Shown piece by piece: positions 10,601 to 20,577 of a stretch of DNA of 64,000 bases; position 1 is the stretch's first letter; every line of letters starts with the position of its first letter. The DNA lies in contig NC_060909.1 in the NCBI RefSeq assembly GCF_014805685.1, forward strand, positions 797,292 to 861,291, in the 5' to 3' direction. The position numbers and the translations under genes are program-made. Below the pieces are notes generated by a model, which was not told the origin of the DNA, made no database searches, and was given only the letters and a program-made list of their open reading frames with translations. The DNA comes from Silurus meridionalis. Its lineage: Eukaryota; Chordata; Actinopteri; Siluriformes; Siluridae.

Positions 10601-13600
10601 CTGTCTCTCGCCGAGGACGCCGCCCGCCCGGGTCTCCGCAGGGGTCGCCTCTCCGCCTCCTGTCTCCGCTGAGGACGCCGCCCGCCCGGGTCTCGCAGGG
10701 GTCGCCTCTCCGCCTCCTGTCTCTGCCGAGGCGCTGCCCGCCCGGGTCTCCGCAGGGGTCGTCTCTCCGCCTCCTGTCTCCGCCAAGGACGTCGTTACCC
10801 CCGTGTCTCCAGGGGTTTCGTCGCGCTGCCTGCAGCCTTCGCGGAGGGCACCGCTCTGCTCCAGGTCGCCGTGGTGGATGTCTCTCCGCCCCGGGTTTGC
10901 GCCGTGGACTTCACCCCGTTCCTGGCCTCCGTGTGGGGCTGTGTTCCATCCTGGCTCCGTGACGGTTCCGGCCGGGTCCCCTTCGACCCTGGAGGACTGG
11001 AGGGGCCCTCCTCCGAGTGCCCGGGCCCACCGGGCTGTTGGCGGCTTGGGGGCGTCTGGTGCTGCCCCTTTGGGGTGTCAGGAATCCGCCTGCCACGCCT
11101 CCTTCAGAGGCTGCCTTTGCCGCTGCGTGCTTGGGAGCGCACACAGCTGAAGCACATTATCCTCTCATTTCCTGCCACCATATAAACCACTCACTCACCC
11201 ACATTCCGGGTCCGTTATTAGACGTTCATGCGTGGTTGTGCAGGTTCATGCTGAGTATTCGCTTATGTGCTTCTCCCGCTGCGTGCCTTCTTCGCCCGGA
11301 CTCCTTGCTCACTCCACGGCCGCGTTTGGTTTCCCCAGCGCACCTCGGACTACCGACGCTTCCCCGTCGATTCCCTCCGTGCCGCGCTTCCTCCGTAACG
11401 CACCGTGGGTAATATAATTGAACTGCCGTTTGCCGGATTGTCCCGAACTGCACGGGTGTTTTGTGTTGGCTCTGCCTTGGTTCTAATAAAGTTTCTGTTT
11501 GCCGTTACTCCGGCTTCCGCCTCCGTGCCACGCCTAACAAACAGGACTATTATTCATTTGGTTCTTCAGTTTAGTGACATCTTCAATTTTACTGAATAAC
11601 TTTAAGCTAGTGTTTAAATGTTCTACATTCTCCATTGTCCATGACCTACTGTATATTGCACGGATTTAAATGTCAAAATACCAATAGATTAAAAAGAAAT
11701 CCCTTCCAGAACTGGTTTCCAGACCAGTGTACACATCACTTTTCTTTCTCATAAAAGAAATAATACTTAAAGAATTCTTGATCTTACTCAATATCAAACT
11801 TTTATTCCTGGTGACTCAGACCCTGAAAGTGTAGATTTAGAAACACATTTATTCAGCTAGAATGTTTAAGACCTACAAGACCAGATTTAACATTTAGTAG
11901 CTGTTTACATTTGATTTGCACCTGTGCATGACTGAAAGGCCTCACACAGGCTTCTGCAGGAGTTATTCAAGTGTGCAAGTGTTCACTCAGAGCATAGTTG
12001 AATAATTACTAGTTAAGCACTATTAATTAGACAGTTGAAAAAAATTTTCCTTCCAAGGAACAGTCTTTTATAACAATCATTAATAACTGAATACAACAGA
12101 AACACTTATTTCAAAGTAATGGAGAAAGTTTAACCCGTTTTCTTGGATGTGCTTTTAAAAAAAGTTCTGAAACTTTCGACAAAGTTGTTAAACTGGAAAT
12201 GAAATCCTTTAAGCATTGGGTTGTTTATAATAGTTTTATCTGCAGTATGTATCTTCACCCATTTTGTAATTGCATGAGCAAACGGGACACGATTCATGAC
12301 GTTCTGGTAATAATGCCGAAATTCTCTTTTCTCAGCACTCACATTATCACCATTCTTATCAAAGGTTTTATAATTATCACTCCACTGCACCACTGGAAAT
12401 GATGGCAAGAGGTTTGAAATGAGCTCGTGCTGGTTCAAAACAATTCCCGACACTCCAGGGTCAACAACTCCTAGTTCCAAAATACCTTGTTTCCCTTGTA
12501 TTATGCTATAGTATGTATAGTATCAACACTGATTTTGGTCAGGATCATTTGGTTGATTCATCATACAAAATTATCTTTAAAATATTTTACAATAGTCACT
12601 GTGACTCATCCACTACTTTTACTGCGTTTCCTTTTTAGCTTATTAACGCATAGTCTGTTTGTCCTTTATCGGGTTTAAAAGCTCAAAATTACCTGCATGT
12701 TGGTGAGGAAATGACCATTTTATTTTTGATGACCAAACCCTTTAAAGTCTTTAAATGTTGTTATGACTGCAATAGGTTTAAGGAAATGGTGTTATATTTT
12801 ACTCCTAAAGAGCCGTTCTTCTGCAGCTCTAATAAAGAATTTAGAAAACATTCAACTTACACAAAAAGAAAAATAAGAGAAAGAAGCAAAACAGTACCAT
12901 TGGTATTGCCTGCTCCTGATCCAAAACTAGTCTTTGCCTAAACAGAACAGCAAAACCCTGTAGGTCATGTGATTACATGTCTGATCCTCCATGTGTCTCA
13001 AACCCATACTGAGTGCACCAGGAGATCATTTAGATTCATTTGCACGGGTCTGCGGTAGGGACTATATATATATTTTCTAAAATAACAGCTTCTGTATCTA
13101 CAATGTATAACCATGAAGTGGATCTGATTGAAGGTGTAGTGATTGGTGTACTAGAAGTTGAAGAAACCCCACCCACTGTTCTACAATAAAGTTGCTCTGG
13201 TGATTGAGGAAGAAGTGGAAATACACTTGAGTCACCACAGTCTTTAGAGTTTACACAAAATTAATGAAAAAAAAAACATATTGTAAGAGGAAGTCCAACT
13301 CAAGGTTTATTGTTTTTTTTGCATGCTGAGATGCTACAAGGCTCAGAATAAAGTGCTTTGAGTCTCTGAGCAGTTTTTTGAGCAGCAGTGGGGTGGTGTG
13401 GGAGAACTTGGGCAGGTTGAACACAAGTCTTACAGCTGCATTTTGGAACATTTGCATTGGGCGAAAATCGTTCAGAAGAAGACCTGCCAGCAGAGAGCTG
13501 CAGTAGTCCAGTCTCGAAATGACAAGAGACTGAACAAGCACCTGAACAGCCTGTGTGAACAGAAATAGTCGAATTCTTCTGATGTTGTCGAGAAGGAACC

Positions 13601-16600
13601 AACAAGAATGAGCCACATTAGCAACATGTGAGAAAAATGACAGTTAATTGTCCATGGTTACCCCGAGGGTGTGAGTGGTGGCTGAGGGGAAGTCATAAGA
13701 GAGTTATGTAGAGCTATTCTGATATCCTGACCTGGAGATCTACTGATCCATGCTCTGGACAAGGGCGTCTGCTAAATGCATAGCAGTGGTAATAAAACCC
13801 ATGTGAGAATATGACTTCACCAAGAGGGTGGGTATAGCAGGGAAAAGGAGAGGACCAAGTACTGAGCCTTTTGGGGCACCAGTGTAGAGTCTGCGTGGGT
13901 TAGATGTCAACCCACATCATGATACCCGGTAGTCTTATGGTTGACCGTGTTGAATGCTGCTGACAGACAGTTGGTAAAAAAAAACAGTGTGTTCCAGAGT
14001 TTTAGAAAGAACTGAGAGAAGTGATACCGACCCGTCTGTAGTTGTTGATGTCCGATGGATCCAGAACAGGTTTATATAAGTTACTGTCAAATTCCTGGCA
14101 GCTTGAATCCAATTCATTATATAGTCTTTATTTTGTAAATCCTGAGACTGTTCTGCCAAAAAATCTCATGAGACTTAAAACATTCTTTATGCATTATGCT
14201 GCTGCTACATGACTGACTGCTTAGACAATGTAGTAATAAAATGGACAGCGAGGGCCTGCTACACTGTTTTCTTTCCTCAACTTATTTAAATGATTAATAA
14301 ATGAAGGAATAAATAAATACATAAATAAATATCACCTTGTCTTTTTACTTGAAATTGCACTTTTGGTTGTTCTCTCTGTGTCACAGTTCTGTACATTCTA
14401 AAACTAAAATTAATATCAAACAAAATCAATAAATCATTTTTACAGCATGGGACTTAGCCGGGGGTCTGTGACCCCTAGGGGTCCGCTTTGGTACCACAGG
14501 GGGTCCGCAAATTATGTTAATGTTGAATCACAGCAAATTGAATATAATATTAAAAATATTTTAAAATATACTATAAATATTACATTAAAGTTCTAAATTA
14601 AATAAAATTAAAGCTGAAGTTCATGTAAATGTATAATTAACCACCTGATAGTAAAAGGAAAATGCATGAAACTGCAAATCTATTTGCCCCATGCCTCTGC
14701 CCCATGTCTCTATCTATTATCTGTCTTTGACCAGAAAAACTTTAAAGAGTCCTGCGTTAGAAGATAAAGAAACGTTTCTAACATTTATTTCTACGGACCA
14801 CGAGGAACACATTTCCGATCAGAAACTTGAAACAGGGTCAGGCAGCAGTCTTGTGTTAACCACATCCACCTCTGTGCTGTAGCGTTAATATAATCTCCAG
14901 TCCAAATGTTCTGATGATTCAGCAACACCAAGGTTGTCACAGAGCACTCACTTTCAGAATTCGATTTGGTTCCAAACCAATAAAATAGTCAAACACTTCT
15001 CTCAAAGCATGTTATGTTTTTAGCCAAATTTGTGTTTTAGCGACTTCTGTTCTAGAGCCCTCGCATGAGTCTCTGATACATTGGGAGTTTATATAAGTGA
15101 ATACAGTATGTACACTTGATCCACATTTCTCACCATAAAACAGATGAGATCTTTGCCCCTTGTTTTGGCAGAGTGTTGCATGCCTCAGTGATAAGCTCAC
15201 CCTGCATGTGCTGACAACTGGGTAGTCATGGGCTGACCTTGAGGGTGAACTTTTGAGGTTCATGGTTTTGATTGACTATAAGCTTTGCTACAGGATTTGT
15301 CATTGTGCAGCCAAGGTTTTAGGGACTGGGGATTCCAGTGATGTAACAGCTGCTGTGAGAATGAATGCAGTTCTGAAGTTCCTGCTCTGTCGCTTTTTAT
15401 CAGTTTGCTTTACAGATGTTCGATATTTGGGTTATTTTAATGAAGTGAATATTATTTGGAAATCTAAATTGTATTGAAAGAAACAATTGTTGAATTTTTT
15501 GTTTTGTTTTGTTTATCTTAATCCAAACATGAATATCAGAATCGGAATACTTTATTGATCCCTTTGGGAAATTGTTTGGTTGCAGTTGCTCACAGTAAAA
15601 GATTAAAGTAAAATTACAATTAAGAAAATATAAATAAATAAGCAAATTTACATATTAAAGTATGTGACGTAAAATTAAACGAACTCACCACAACACACGT
15701 GACCTCATTTACATGATTTTTTCTAAAGTAGTTAAAAAAGAAGGTTTTGGGCTCATGATGTTAATAATAATCAATCAATCATCCAATCAGTGTTTGAGTC
15801 ATTAATATTATTCTATTAATAGATCAGTGTGCTGAGAGTCACATTCGAGTCTTTTCACATCAACTAAGTTGATTAAGTAAAGAGTCTTGTGACAACATTT
15901 ATAGTTTAATAATACAATATATTATTATATTAGAATATTATGCATTATAATATGGTATAGTGCTTTTGGATACTTAAGTACATTTAAAGGCAAGAACATT
16001 TGTACTTTTACTTAAGTGAAAGTTTAAAGGAGCACTTTTACTTTTTCAGGAGTCACATTTCACCGTGTGTCTCTACTGTAACTCAACTACATGCTTTTCT
16101 GTATTTTGTCCACCACTGTAAATACAACTATACATTTCTCTTTGTGCAAATTGCCATTTTTTCTTTTTTGTTTTCAAGGAACAATGACTGCAAGATTATC
16201 TGGGCTGCTTTTGAGCAGGCCTACATTGGAAAAGATTCATGTGATGTTTCTCCTGAGGCGTATGATCCTTTAATACGTTCAGTCAAACAGGATGCTGTCT
16301 GTAATAGTGTAAGAATGCATTTTTTATTATTTTTTGCCATTTGACCGACAACCTCATCCAGAGTGACTTACAGTATCTCGTTTATGCAGCTAAGCACTTT
16401 GTGGTGCTGGAATTTGAATTTCTGTTCTAGGTGTTAACAGATAGTGGGATAATTGATTACAATACTACTGTGGTGAAGACCAAAGGCAGTAACTGAAACT
16501 GTTGAAAGGATGCTCGGTAGCTGCTGTGCACATAATGATAGGATGGTAGTAAAACAGAAGCTTGGGATGGGTATAGGACAGTTTTTAAGATTACAGCAGC

Positions 16601-19419
16601 AGTTTTTAGCAGATCTGCATTATCCAGGTGAAATCAGGGATTTAGGAATCTGGGGAAAACGAGTGATTTCTAATGTTGCATTAGTAACTCATTAAATATT
16701 TCTATCCACCTCTTTGACTATCTTAATAAGTGGCAGCTGAACAAGCTAGATATTTTACTGAACAAGCTAGGTCCACAATACAGTGATATTATATAATGAT
16801 ATTAATAAATAAGTCCTAATGTTTTCTAGTGGTAAACTCTATTTGCAAATATATCTACTGGTTTCTGTGCAGATGCTCTTCTGGAGCAAAACCAAACAGA
16901 TGGCACATGCATTTACTGCCAAAAGAAATTGCCTGGCTACTCTAGAGGATACGTTGCTTGGATTTATGTTTGATGACCTGACCTGGTGCAGCAAAAACAA
17001 AAGCAAAGGTACAGCACATCAAATCATTCTTAAATGTATGGTTCGCATAGAAGTGCTAATCAGGTGAATGAATGGAAGGATGTTGTCATTATAATTAGAT
17101 AAATTGAATTAAAATATGATATCTTAAATATTACATGTGCTCCATCACCAGAAACCTTCACAACCGGTTGTCCAGGTTGGTCAGATTGTCAAAACAACCC
17201 AGTTCGATCTTTCTGGCTGAAGGCTTCCATTAATGTAAGTATATCTCACTTCCACCTCGACATACATATAACAGTCCTATAACACTGTGCATATGAAAAG
17301 CACAGTAATAATTGACTCTCTTGTGCAACAAACAGGGAAAGAATGACATTTTTCAGCCTGTGGAGATTCTAGTAGCTGCACCAGATTGAAATGACAGATA
17401 ACACAGTGGAATAGTGATCGGTTTTGTCTGAGCAACAACTGTTTCTTTGCACAGCTTGTAATCAATGGAGCTTTGTCTTTGTTCTCATTGAAATGCTTTA
17501 CCCACACTGCACTTCTTCTCTTTGATTAAAAGTTGAGCTGTCCATGATCACACTTTTGCTAACCTTTAAATATGCATTTATTTTATAGCACTGGAATAAG
17601 TAATATATGAATAATTCATGGCCAGAAATCTGGCATTTGGAAACATTCAGAAAACCTTGTACTATAGATATATTCAAGATTCCTTAGTTGGAAATGCAGC
17701 ATTTTCCAGAAATGTTTAAATCTACAGCTTACCAGAGACTTGCACTGTTATCCTTCATATACACACAACAATATGTAGTGTTGCTTCAGTTTTTGCGAAT
17801 GATTATTAATTACCCACTTTAGAGGTGGTGCAGAAATCAGTGGAGTATCAGTGGAAATATTCCATCCATAAAAAAACACATTATATTATAATATTTACAT
17901 TAGAAACATTACAGGTCTTATATTCATATGGAGAAACCCTGAGTAATTCCTTTATATTTTCACCAGTTTGCTGCCACTGCTTGTGGGAATGTGTCTGTGA
18001 TGTTAAATGGATCCTTGGAAACCCCCTTCAGCAACTCAAGGTAACATATAGAAAAATATCAACATATTTTACGAAAGGTTTGTGTTCAATGAGAATTAAT
18101 TCTCATTTTGTGAAACCGTAATGTTAAACCTAGTTGATCTCAGGCAAATAACTAATTGAATAAATTCTAAAAGGCCACAGAATTTTGAAACTGATATGTC
18201 AGATACGTCTTTAATCTACACTTAAACTGGGAGAGTGTGTCTGAGCCCCGAACACTGTCAGGAAGACTATTAACAAGTTTAGGAGCTAAATGTGAGAATG
18301 TTCTACCACCTTTAGTGGACTTTGCTCTTCTAGGAACTACTAGAAGTCCAGAGTTTTGAGATCTCAGGGAGCGTGACGGATTGTAGCATGTTAGAAGACT
18401 GGAGATACATGGAGATAAACCATTTAGTGTTTTATAAGTAAGTAGCAGTAGTTTGTAGAAACTTAACAGGAAGCCAGTGTAGGGACGAGAAGATTGGGGT
18501 TTTATGGTGATATTTTCTCCACCTTGTGAGAACTCTGACTGCTGCATTCTGGACAAACTGTAGCTTGTTTATTAATGATGCAGGACATCCACCTAGTAAT
18601 GCATTACAGTAGTCCAGTCTGAAGGTCATGAACGCATGGACGAGCTTCTCTGCATCAGATATAAACAACATGTTTCTTATCTTAGCAATATTGCTAAGGT
18701 GGAAGAAGCTGTTTTTTGTAACTTGGTTGATATGATTTTTTAAAGACAATTTTCTCTAAAATAACTTCTAGGTCTTTTACTGTTTTAATTCCCAGAATTT
18801 AATAATAGAAAGTTCTATTAAGTTCTAAAGTTACATTCTTTTAATCCGTTGTGGCGACCCCTATTGAGAGAAGCCGAAAGAAAGATTTAATGGCATGTGC
18901 AAACGTTTGGGCAGCTTTCTTATAATCTTATAATAACACATCATTTGTTTTGTTTTCTTGAATAAAGTATATTTGGAAGTGTGGAAGTGAAGAATTTGGA
19001 TCCTAATAAAGTAAAGGGTTTGACTGTACTGCTTGTCACCAAGGACACAGATGTGTAAGTAGACTGTAAATCTGTTAGTAAATGTGCAGATGTGTTCATA
19101 ACACAAAACCTACTTTACTACCACATTACTGTCTATGACTAGATCATTCTAACATTATCTTAAAGAGATCTTGTGCTCTCTTTTAACAGGACCACATGCC
19201 GACATCCCTCATTTCAAAATCTACAAACCAGTTTGAATCCAAATTTTTCTTACAACTGCAGAGAAGTTCCTTAGTGAGTATAATATTGTGAGATTTTGTT
19301 TTGATGTTCGTTGTGTCTACTGTAAATGTTACAGTTTTGTTTTGGTGTCTAGTTCCAGAGTTGAAGGCTGTATTTCTGATCCAGAGATTCCGTGCCGCAG
19401 CTGCCTAAAAGAACGCTGA
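4635..19419 (+). CDS. cd38: CD38-type ADP-ribosyl cyclase / cyclic ADP-ribose hydrolase (8 exons)
   Basis: Ecto-enzyme that converts NAD+ to ADP-ribose and the calcium messenger cyclic ADP-ribose. Exons: 4635-4834, 16179-16308, 16873-17008, 17152-17234, 17967-18040, 18968-19054, 19190-19273, 19353-19419. All have GT-AG borders and consistent phases, giving 286 aa (human CD38: 300 aa, also 8 exons). I start at ATG 4635; an in-frame GTG two codons earlier is not a plausible start. Residues about 18-41 are one hydrophobic anchor preceded by basic residues, so this is a type II membrane protein. That favours CD38 over the GPI-linked BST1. Catalytic positions are kept: Trp114 (FWSK), Glu135 (TLEDTLLG), Asp144 (DDLTWC), Trp177 (SFW) and Glu214 (FGSVEV). 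The 12 disulfide cysteines of CD38 are present, plus two more (Cys130 and one near the C-terminus). Intron 1 is 11.3 kb and packed with transposons. Confidence 0.95.
6256..6850 (+). mobile_element. Tc1/mariner transposon remnant
   Basis: Begins with GTGCATTCAGAAAGTGTTCA, the 5' terminal type of a widespread fish Tc1 element. It continues through the diagnostic 5' region (a degenerate form of a segment ending in CACACACCTGACTACATAAG) and into the transposase region (GGGGAGAAGGGCTTTGGTGTG, then GAGGTGACCAAGAACC). It has many indels and no intact frame; the 3' half is missing. Recognition is by remembered family consensus. Confidence 0.75.
6960..7030 (+). repeat. SINE-type 3' tail fragment
   Basis: Contains a degenerate form of the fish SINE tail (CTCTGGATAAGNGCGTCTGCYAAATGC), here CTCTGAATAAGTGCATCGGC. 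A second example lies at 13750-13785. No tRNA-like head is preserved. Confidence 0.5.
7582..8040 (+). repeat. 5' LTR
   Basis: 459 bp, TG...CA type ends. TATAAA at 7682-7687, predicted transcript start near 7709, and AATAAA at 7986-7991. It differs from the 3' LTR mainly in 7617-7638, where the sequence is inverted. Confidence 0.93.
7682..7720 (+). promoter_or_regulatory. LTR core promoter and predicted self-primer sequence
   Basis: TATAAA (7682-7687) is followed at 27 bp by GGGTCCGTTATT (7709-7720). Transcripts beginning here would carry at their 5' end the sequence complementary to the primer-binding site at 8042-8053. The same TATA/primer pair occurs in the 3' LTR (11181-11186, 11208-11219). 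The start site is inferred from spacing only. Confidence 0.7.
8042..8053 (+). other. Primer-binding site, complementary to the element's own transcript start
   Basis: AATAACGGACCC, one base after the LTR end. It is complementary over 12 of 12 bases to 7709-7720. I did not recognise a match to a tRNA 3' end. Confidence 0.7.
8230..8530 (+). pseudogene. Gag-like fragment of the LTR element
   Basis: One frame reads through to a stop at 8530 and contains EWRDFLSSVDRYVELNP, SYPTEEAKITLHMSLL and LARELWS. This resembles the N-terminal gag region of vertebrate Ty3/gypsy elements (a pattern of aromatic-x-x-NP, then P-T-E/D-E-x-K-I, then S-L-L and A-x-x-L-W). The frame lacks a clear start and stops early, so it is a remnant, not a full gag. 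Upstream (8072-8127) is a long purine-rich A/G tract. Confidence 0.55.
8896..10800 (+). repeat. GC-rich tandem repeats inside the LTR element
   Basis: Several successive arrays: a 30-bp unit around TCTCCAAGGAGAGCCCAGCT (from 8901, about 4 close copies plus derivatives); another 30-bp unit around TGAGCGACCCCGTGAGCTCC (9131, 9161, 9191, 9221, 9251, 9281); a unit of about 115-120 bp around CCCAGAGCTCTCAACTCC (9489, 9603, 9723); and a unit of about 60-75 bp around CCCGGGTCTCCGCAGGGGTC (10455-10770). Unit lengths of 30 keep all frames open, which explains the long overlapping frames on both strands. Composition is far more GC-rich than the surrounding intron. Confidence 0.9.
11076..11539 (+). repeat. 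3' LTR
   Basis: 464 bp, nearly identical to the 5' LTR. It is preceded by a short G-run (TTTGGGG) that may serve as polypurine tract. The segment 11111-11137 is the reverse complement of the matching part of the 5' LTR. Confidence 0.93.
12130..12525 (-). other. Unrecognised open reading frame in CD38 intron 1
   Basis: The minus-strand frame is open from about 12525 to a stop near 12130, roughly 130 codons. It has balanced, protein-like composition (LNQHELISNLLPSFPVVQW, HYYQNVMNRVPFAHAITKW, KGFHFQFNNF) and is neither repetitive nor low-complexity. It has no upstream ATG in frame; the first internal Met falls in NVMNRVPF. I do not recognise the family. It could be an exon of a gene on the opposite strand, a retrocopy piece, or an old transposon or host fragment. 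I saw no convincing neighbouring exons. Confidence 0.35.
13251..13616 (-). mobile_element. LINE ORF2 C-terminal fragment
   Basis: The minus-strand frame contains VLVQSLVISRLDYCSSLLAG and FQNAAVRLVFNLPKFSHTTP, typical of the region after the reverse transcriptase domain in fish L2/CR1-group LINEs. It belongs to a different subfamily from copies A-C. Sequence to about 13960 looks like further repeat-derived material, including a SINE-type tail at 13750-13785. Confidence 0.75.
14440..14530. repeat. Short GC-rich element end
   Basis: GGGGGTCTGTGACCCCTAGG and GGGGGTCCGC lie in an otherwise A/T-rich intron and form imperfect inverted repeats, as in ends of hAT-type non-autonomous elements. The family is not firmly identified. 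Confidence 0.3.
15530..15660 (+). repeat. Dispersed fish repeat fragment
   Basis: Contains AATACTTTATTGATCCCTTT followed by GGGAAATTG, a sequence common in teleost retroelement 3' ends. Only a fragment is present. Confidence 0.45.
15790..16085 (+). repeat. Interspersed repeat, copy 1 (second copy inverted at 41990-42245)
   Basis: TAGATCAGTGTGCTGAGAGT, CACATTCGAGTCTTT, GTACTTTTACTTAAGTGAAA and CTACTGTAACTCAA all recur in reverse complement at 41990-42245. The copy ends about 95 bp before CD38 exon 2. Confidence 0.8.
18167..18790 (-). mobile_element. L2-like LINE, copy C, in CD38 intron 5
   Basis: Minus-strand copy of the same family as copies A and B, retaining RLDYCNALLGGCPASLINKL and VQNAAVRVLTRW, then SSLHWLPVKF and KALNGLSP-type stretches. 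It lacks the catalytic YADD region and the 3' tail, and has frame breaks. It lies entirely within intron 5 (18041-18967). Confidence 0.85.
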
Positions 19420-19673
19420 GACCCCGGCGCTCGTGTGTAATCTTCACTCTGTACATTTCCTGAATTGAAATAGTGAAACACCCAGTTTCTGTAGTACCTC
19501 GATTAATCGTGATTGCTGTAGATGTTATGTTGCTACTGTTTACTGACATAAAGACGAGACTACATTAAGACTGTGATTTAACTTTAAATTGTTTTGCGTT
19601 AGCAGGACATTTAGATTCTGTTAAACCTTGTGTAACAAATACTTACTTCAAGTTCATGTACATGTCAATTTTA

Positions 19674-19679
19674 AATAAA
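19674..19679 (+). other. Poly(A) signal of CD38
   Basis: AATAAA 255 bp after the CD38 stop codon, the first canonical signal downstream. Confidence 0.7.
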
Positions 19680-19689
19680 CATTTTTTCT

Positions 19690-20577
19690 ACCATTCATTT
19701 TATTCAATAGCTGCTTGTCACTTTTATTATATATATATATAAATCAGAGATCACCTAACTAGTGCCAATTATGAGAAGAGCTGAAAAAAAGGGAAAATGC
19801 CATTTTGAAAAATATGAGGTCACTAAATAGCTGTGTTGGGTACTGAACTCTTCTGTATAATACATTAGATTGTTTCTGACTGTACAAGTCCATATAGACT
19901 TTAATTTCAATATAATTTTTGCTATAATGCAACATTTAATTTCGGCCCTCAATCAAGTTAGATTTTTGGCCCTTCATAGAAAAAAGTTTGGGCATTTCTA
20001 ATATAAATGATATGCAGAAGATCCAGAGATTTGTATGCCACTGGTGACTTCCACTGTGATCATTAACTGTTGCTAGGTTCCCTTTTATACTGCCGCTGCA
20101 GGGTGACTTATTGTTTACAGCTACAGTGAATTTGATCCAAAAAAGAGACAAGAATTAAAACCGGTTTCATGCAGTTTGCAAGATGGATCCCAGTTCTCTT
20201 TAATATCCATGTTAATGAAAAAATTAGACAACTTACAAATTAAAACATTCTCCTAAATAACTATCTAACACATGAATGGAATTATAATCATTTGTCCCAT
20301 GAATTGCATTAAACTAACTACAAAAAAAAAAAAAACTCCAATTGCCAACATAAAATACTGCAGGTTTTATTAATCCTCCAAAAAGTGAACCAACATTTAA
20401 AAACAAGGTGAGAATTATTCAATAAACCCTTCCTGCTGCTACAGTCTTTCATTGGAACAGCAGCCAGTATAAATACATTTGACAGTGAAATTTGGAAAAT
20501 GTATTCCATTACAGTTTAGTAAAGGACTTCTTCACTGAAAAAAATTAAAGTATTTGAAAAACAGTTGTGGAGGTCCA
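19690..20577. other. Intergenic, nothing recognised
   Basis: A/T-rich spacer between the CD38 poly(A) signal and LINE copy B. Short (TA)n at 19729-19741. No gene-like frame. Confidence 0.5.

Larger units (their letters stand above)
7577..11544 (+). mobile_element. Non-autonomous Ty3/gypsy-type LTR retrotransposon with Tf1/sushi-like self-priming signals
   Basis: Complete element: 5' LTR 7582-8040, internal part 8041-11075, 3' LTR 11076-11539, flanked by a perfect 5-bp target duplication AACAG (7577-7581 and 11540-11544). The LTRs start TGTCAGG and end CTAACA. There is no protease, reverse transcriptase or integrase frame. The interior has a short gag-like stretch and then about 2.5 kb of GC-rich tandem repeats. 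AATAACGGACCC at 8042-8053, just after the 5' LTR, is the exact complement of GGGTCCGTTATT at 7709-7720 in the LTR, 27 bp after TATAAA. This is the arrangement known from self-priming Tf1/sushi elements. The LTRs differ by about five substitutions (near 1%) plus a micro-inversion, so the insertion is young. It would depend on proteins from an autonomous relative elsewhere. Confidence 0.88.
4835..16178 (+). other. CD38 intron 1 (11.3 kb, transposon-rich)
   Basis: Donor GTAAGC at 4835, acceptor TTTTCAAG ending at 16178. It holds a Tc1 remnant, SINE tails, a complete LTR element, an unexplained open frame on the minus strand, LINE pieces and a repeat shared with 42000-42240. Stretches 4850-6250, 11545-12100, 12530-13240, 14170-14430 and 14540-15520 show nothing I recognise. 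Confidence 0.85.

Noticed and set aside
8436..10672. Long Pro/Ser/Arg-rich frames (382 and 399 codons) and the overlapping minus-strand frame of 275 codons
   Set aside because: They lie wholly within tandem arrays of the LTR element, overlap one another in several frames and have no recognised domain. I treat them as repeat artefacts rather than genes.
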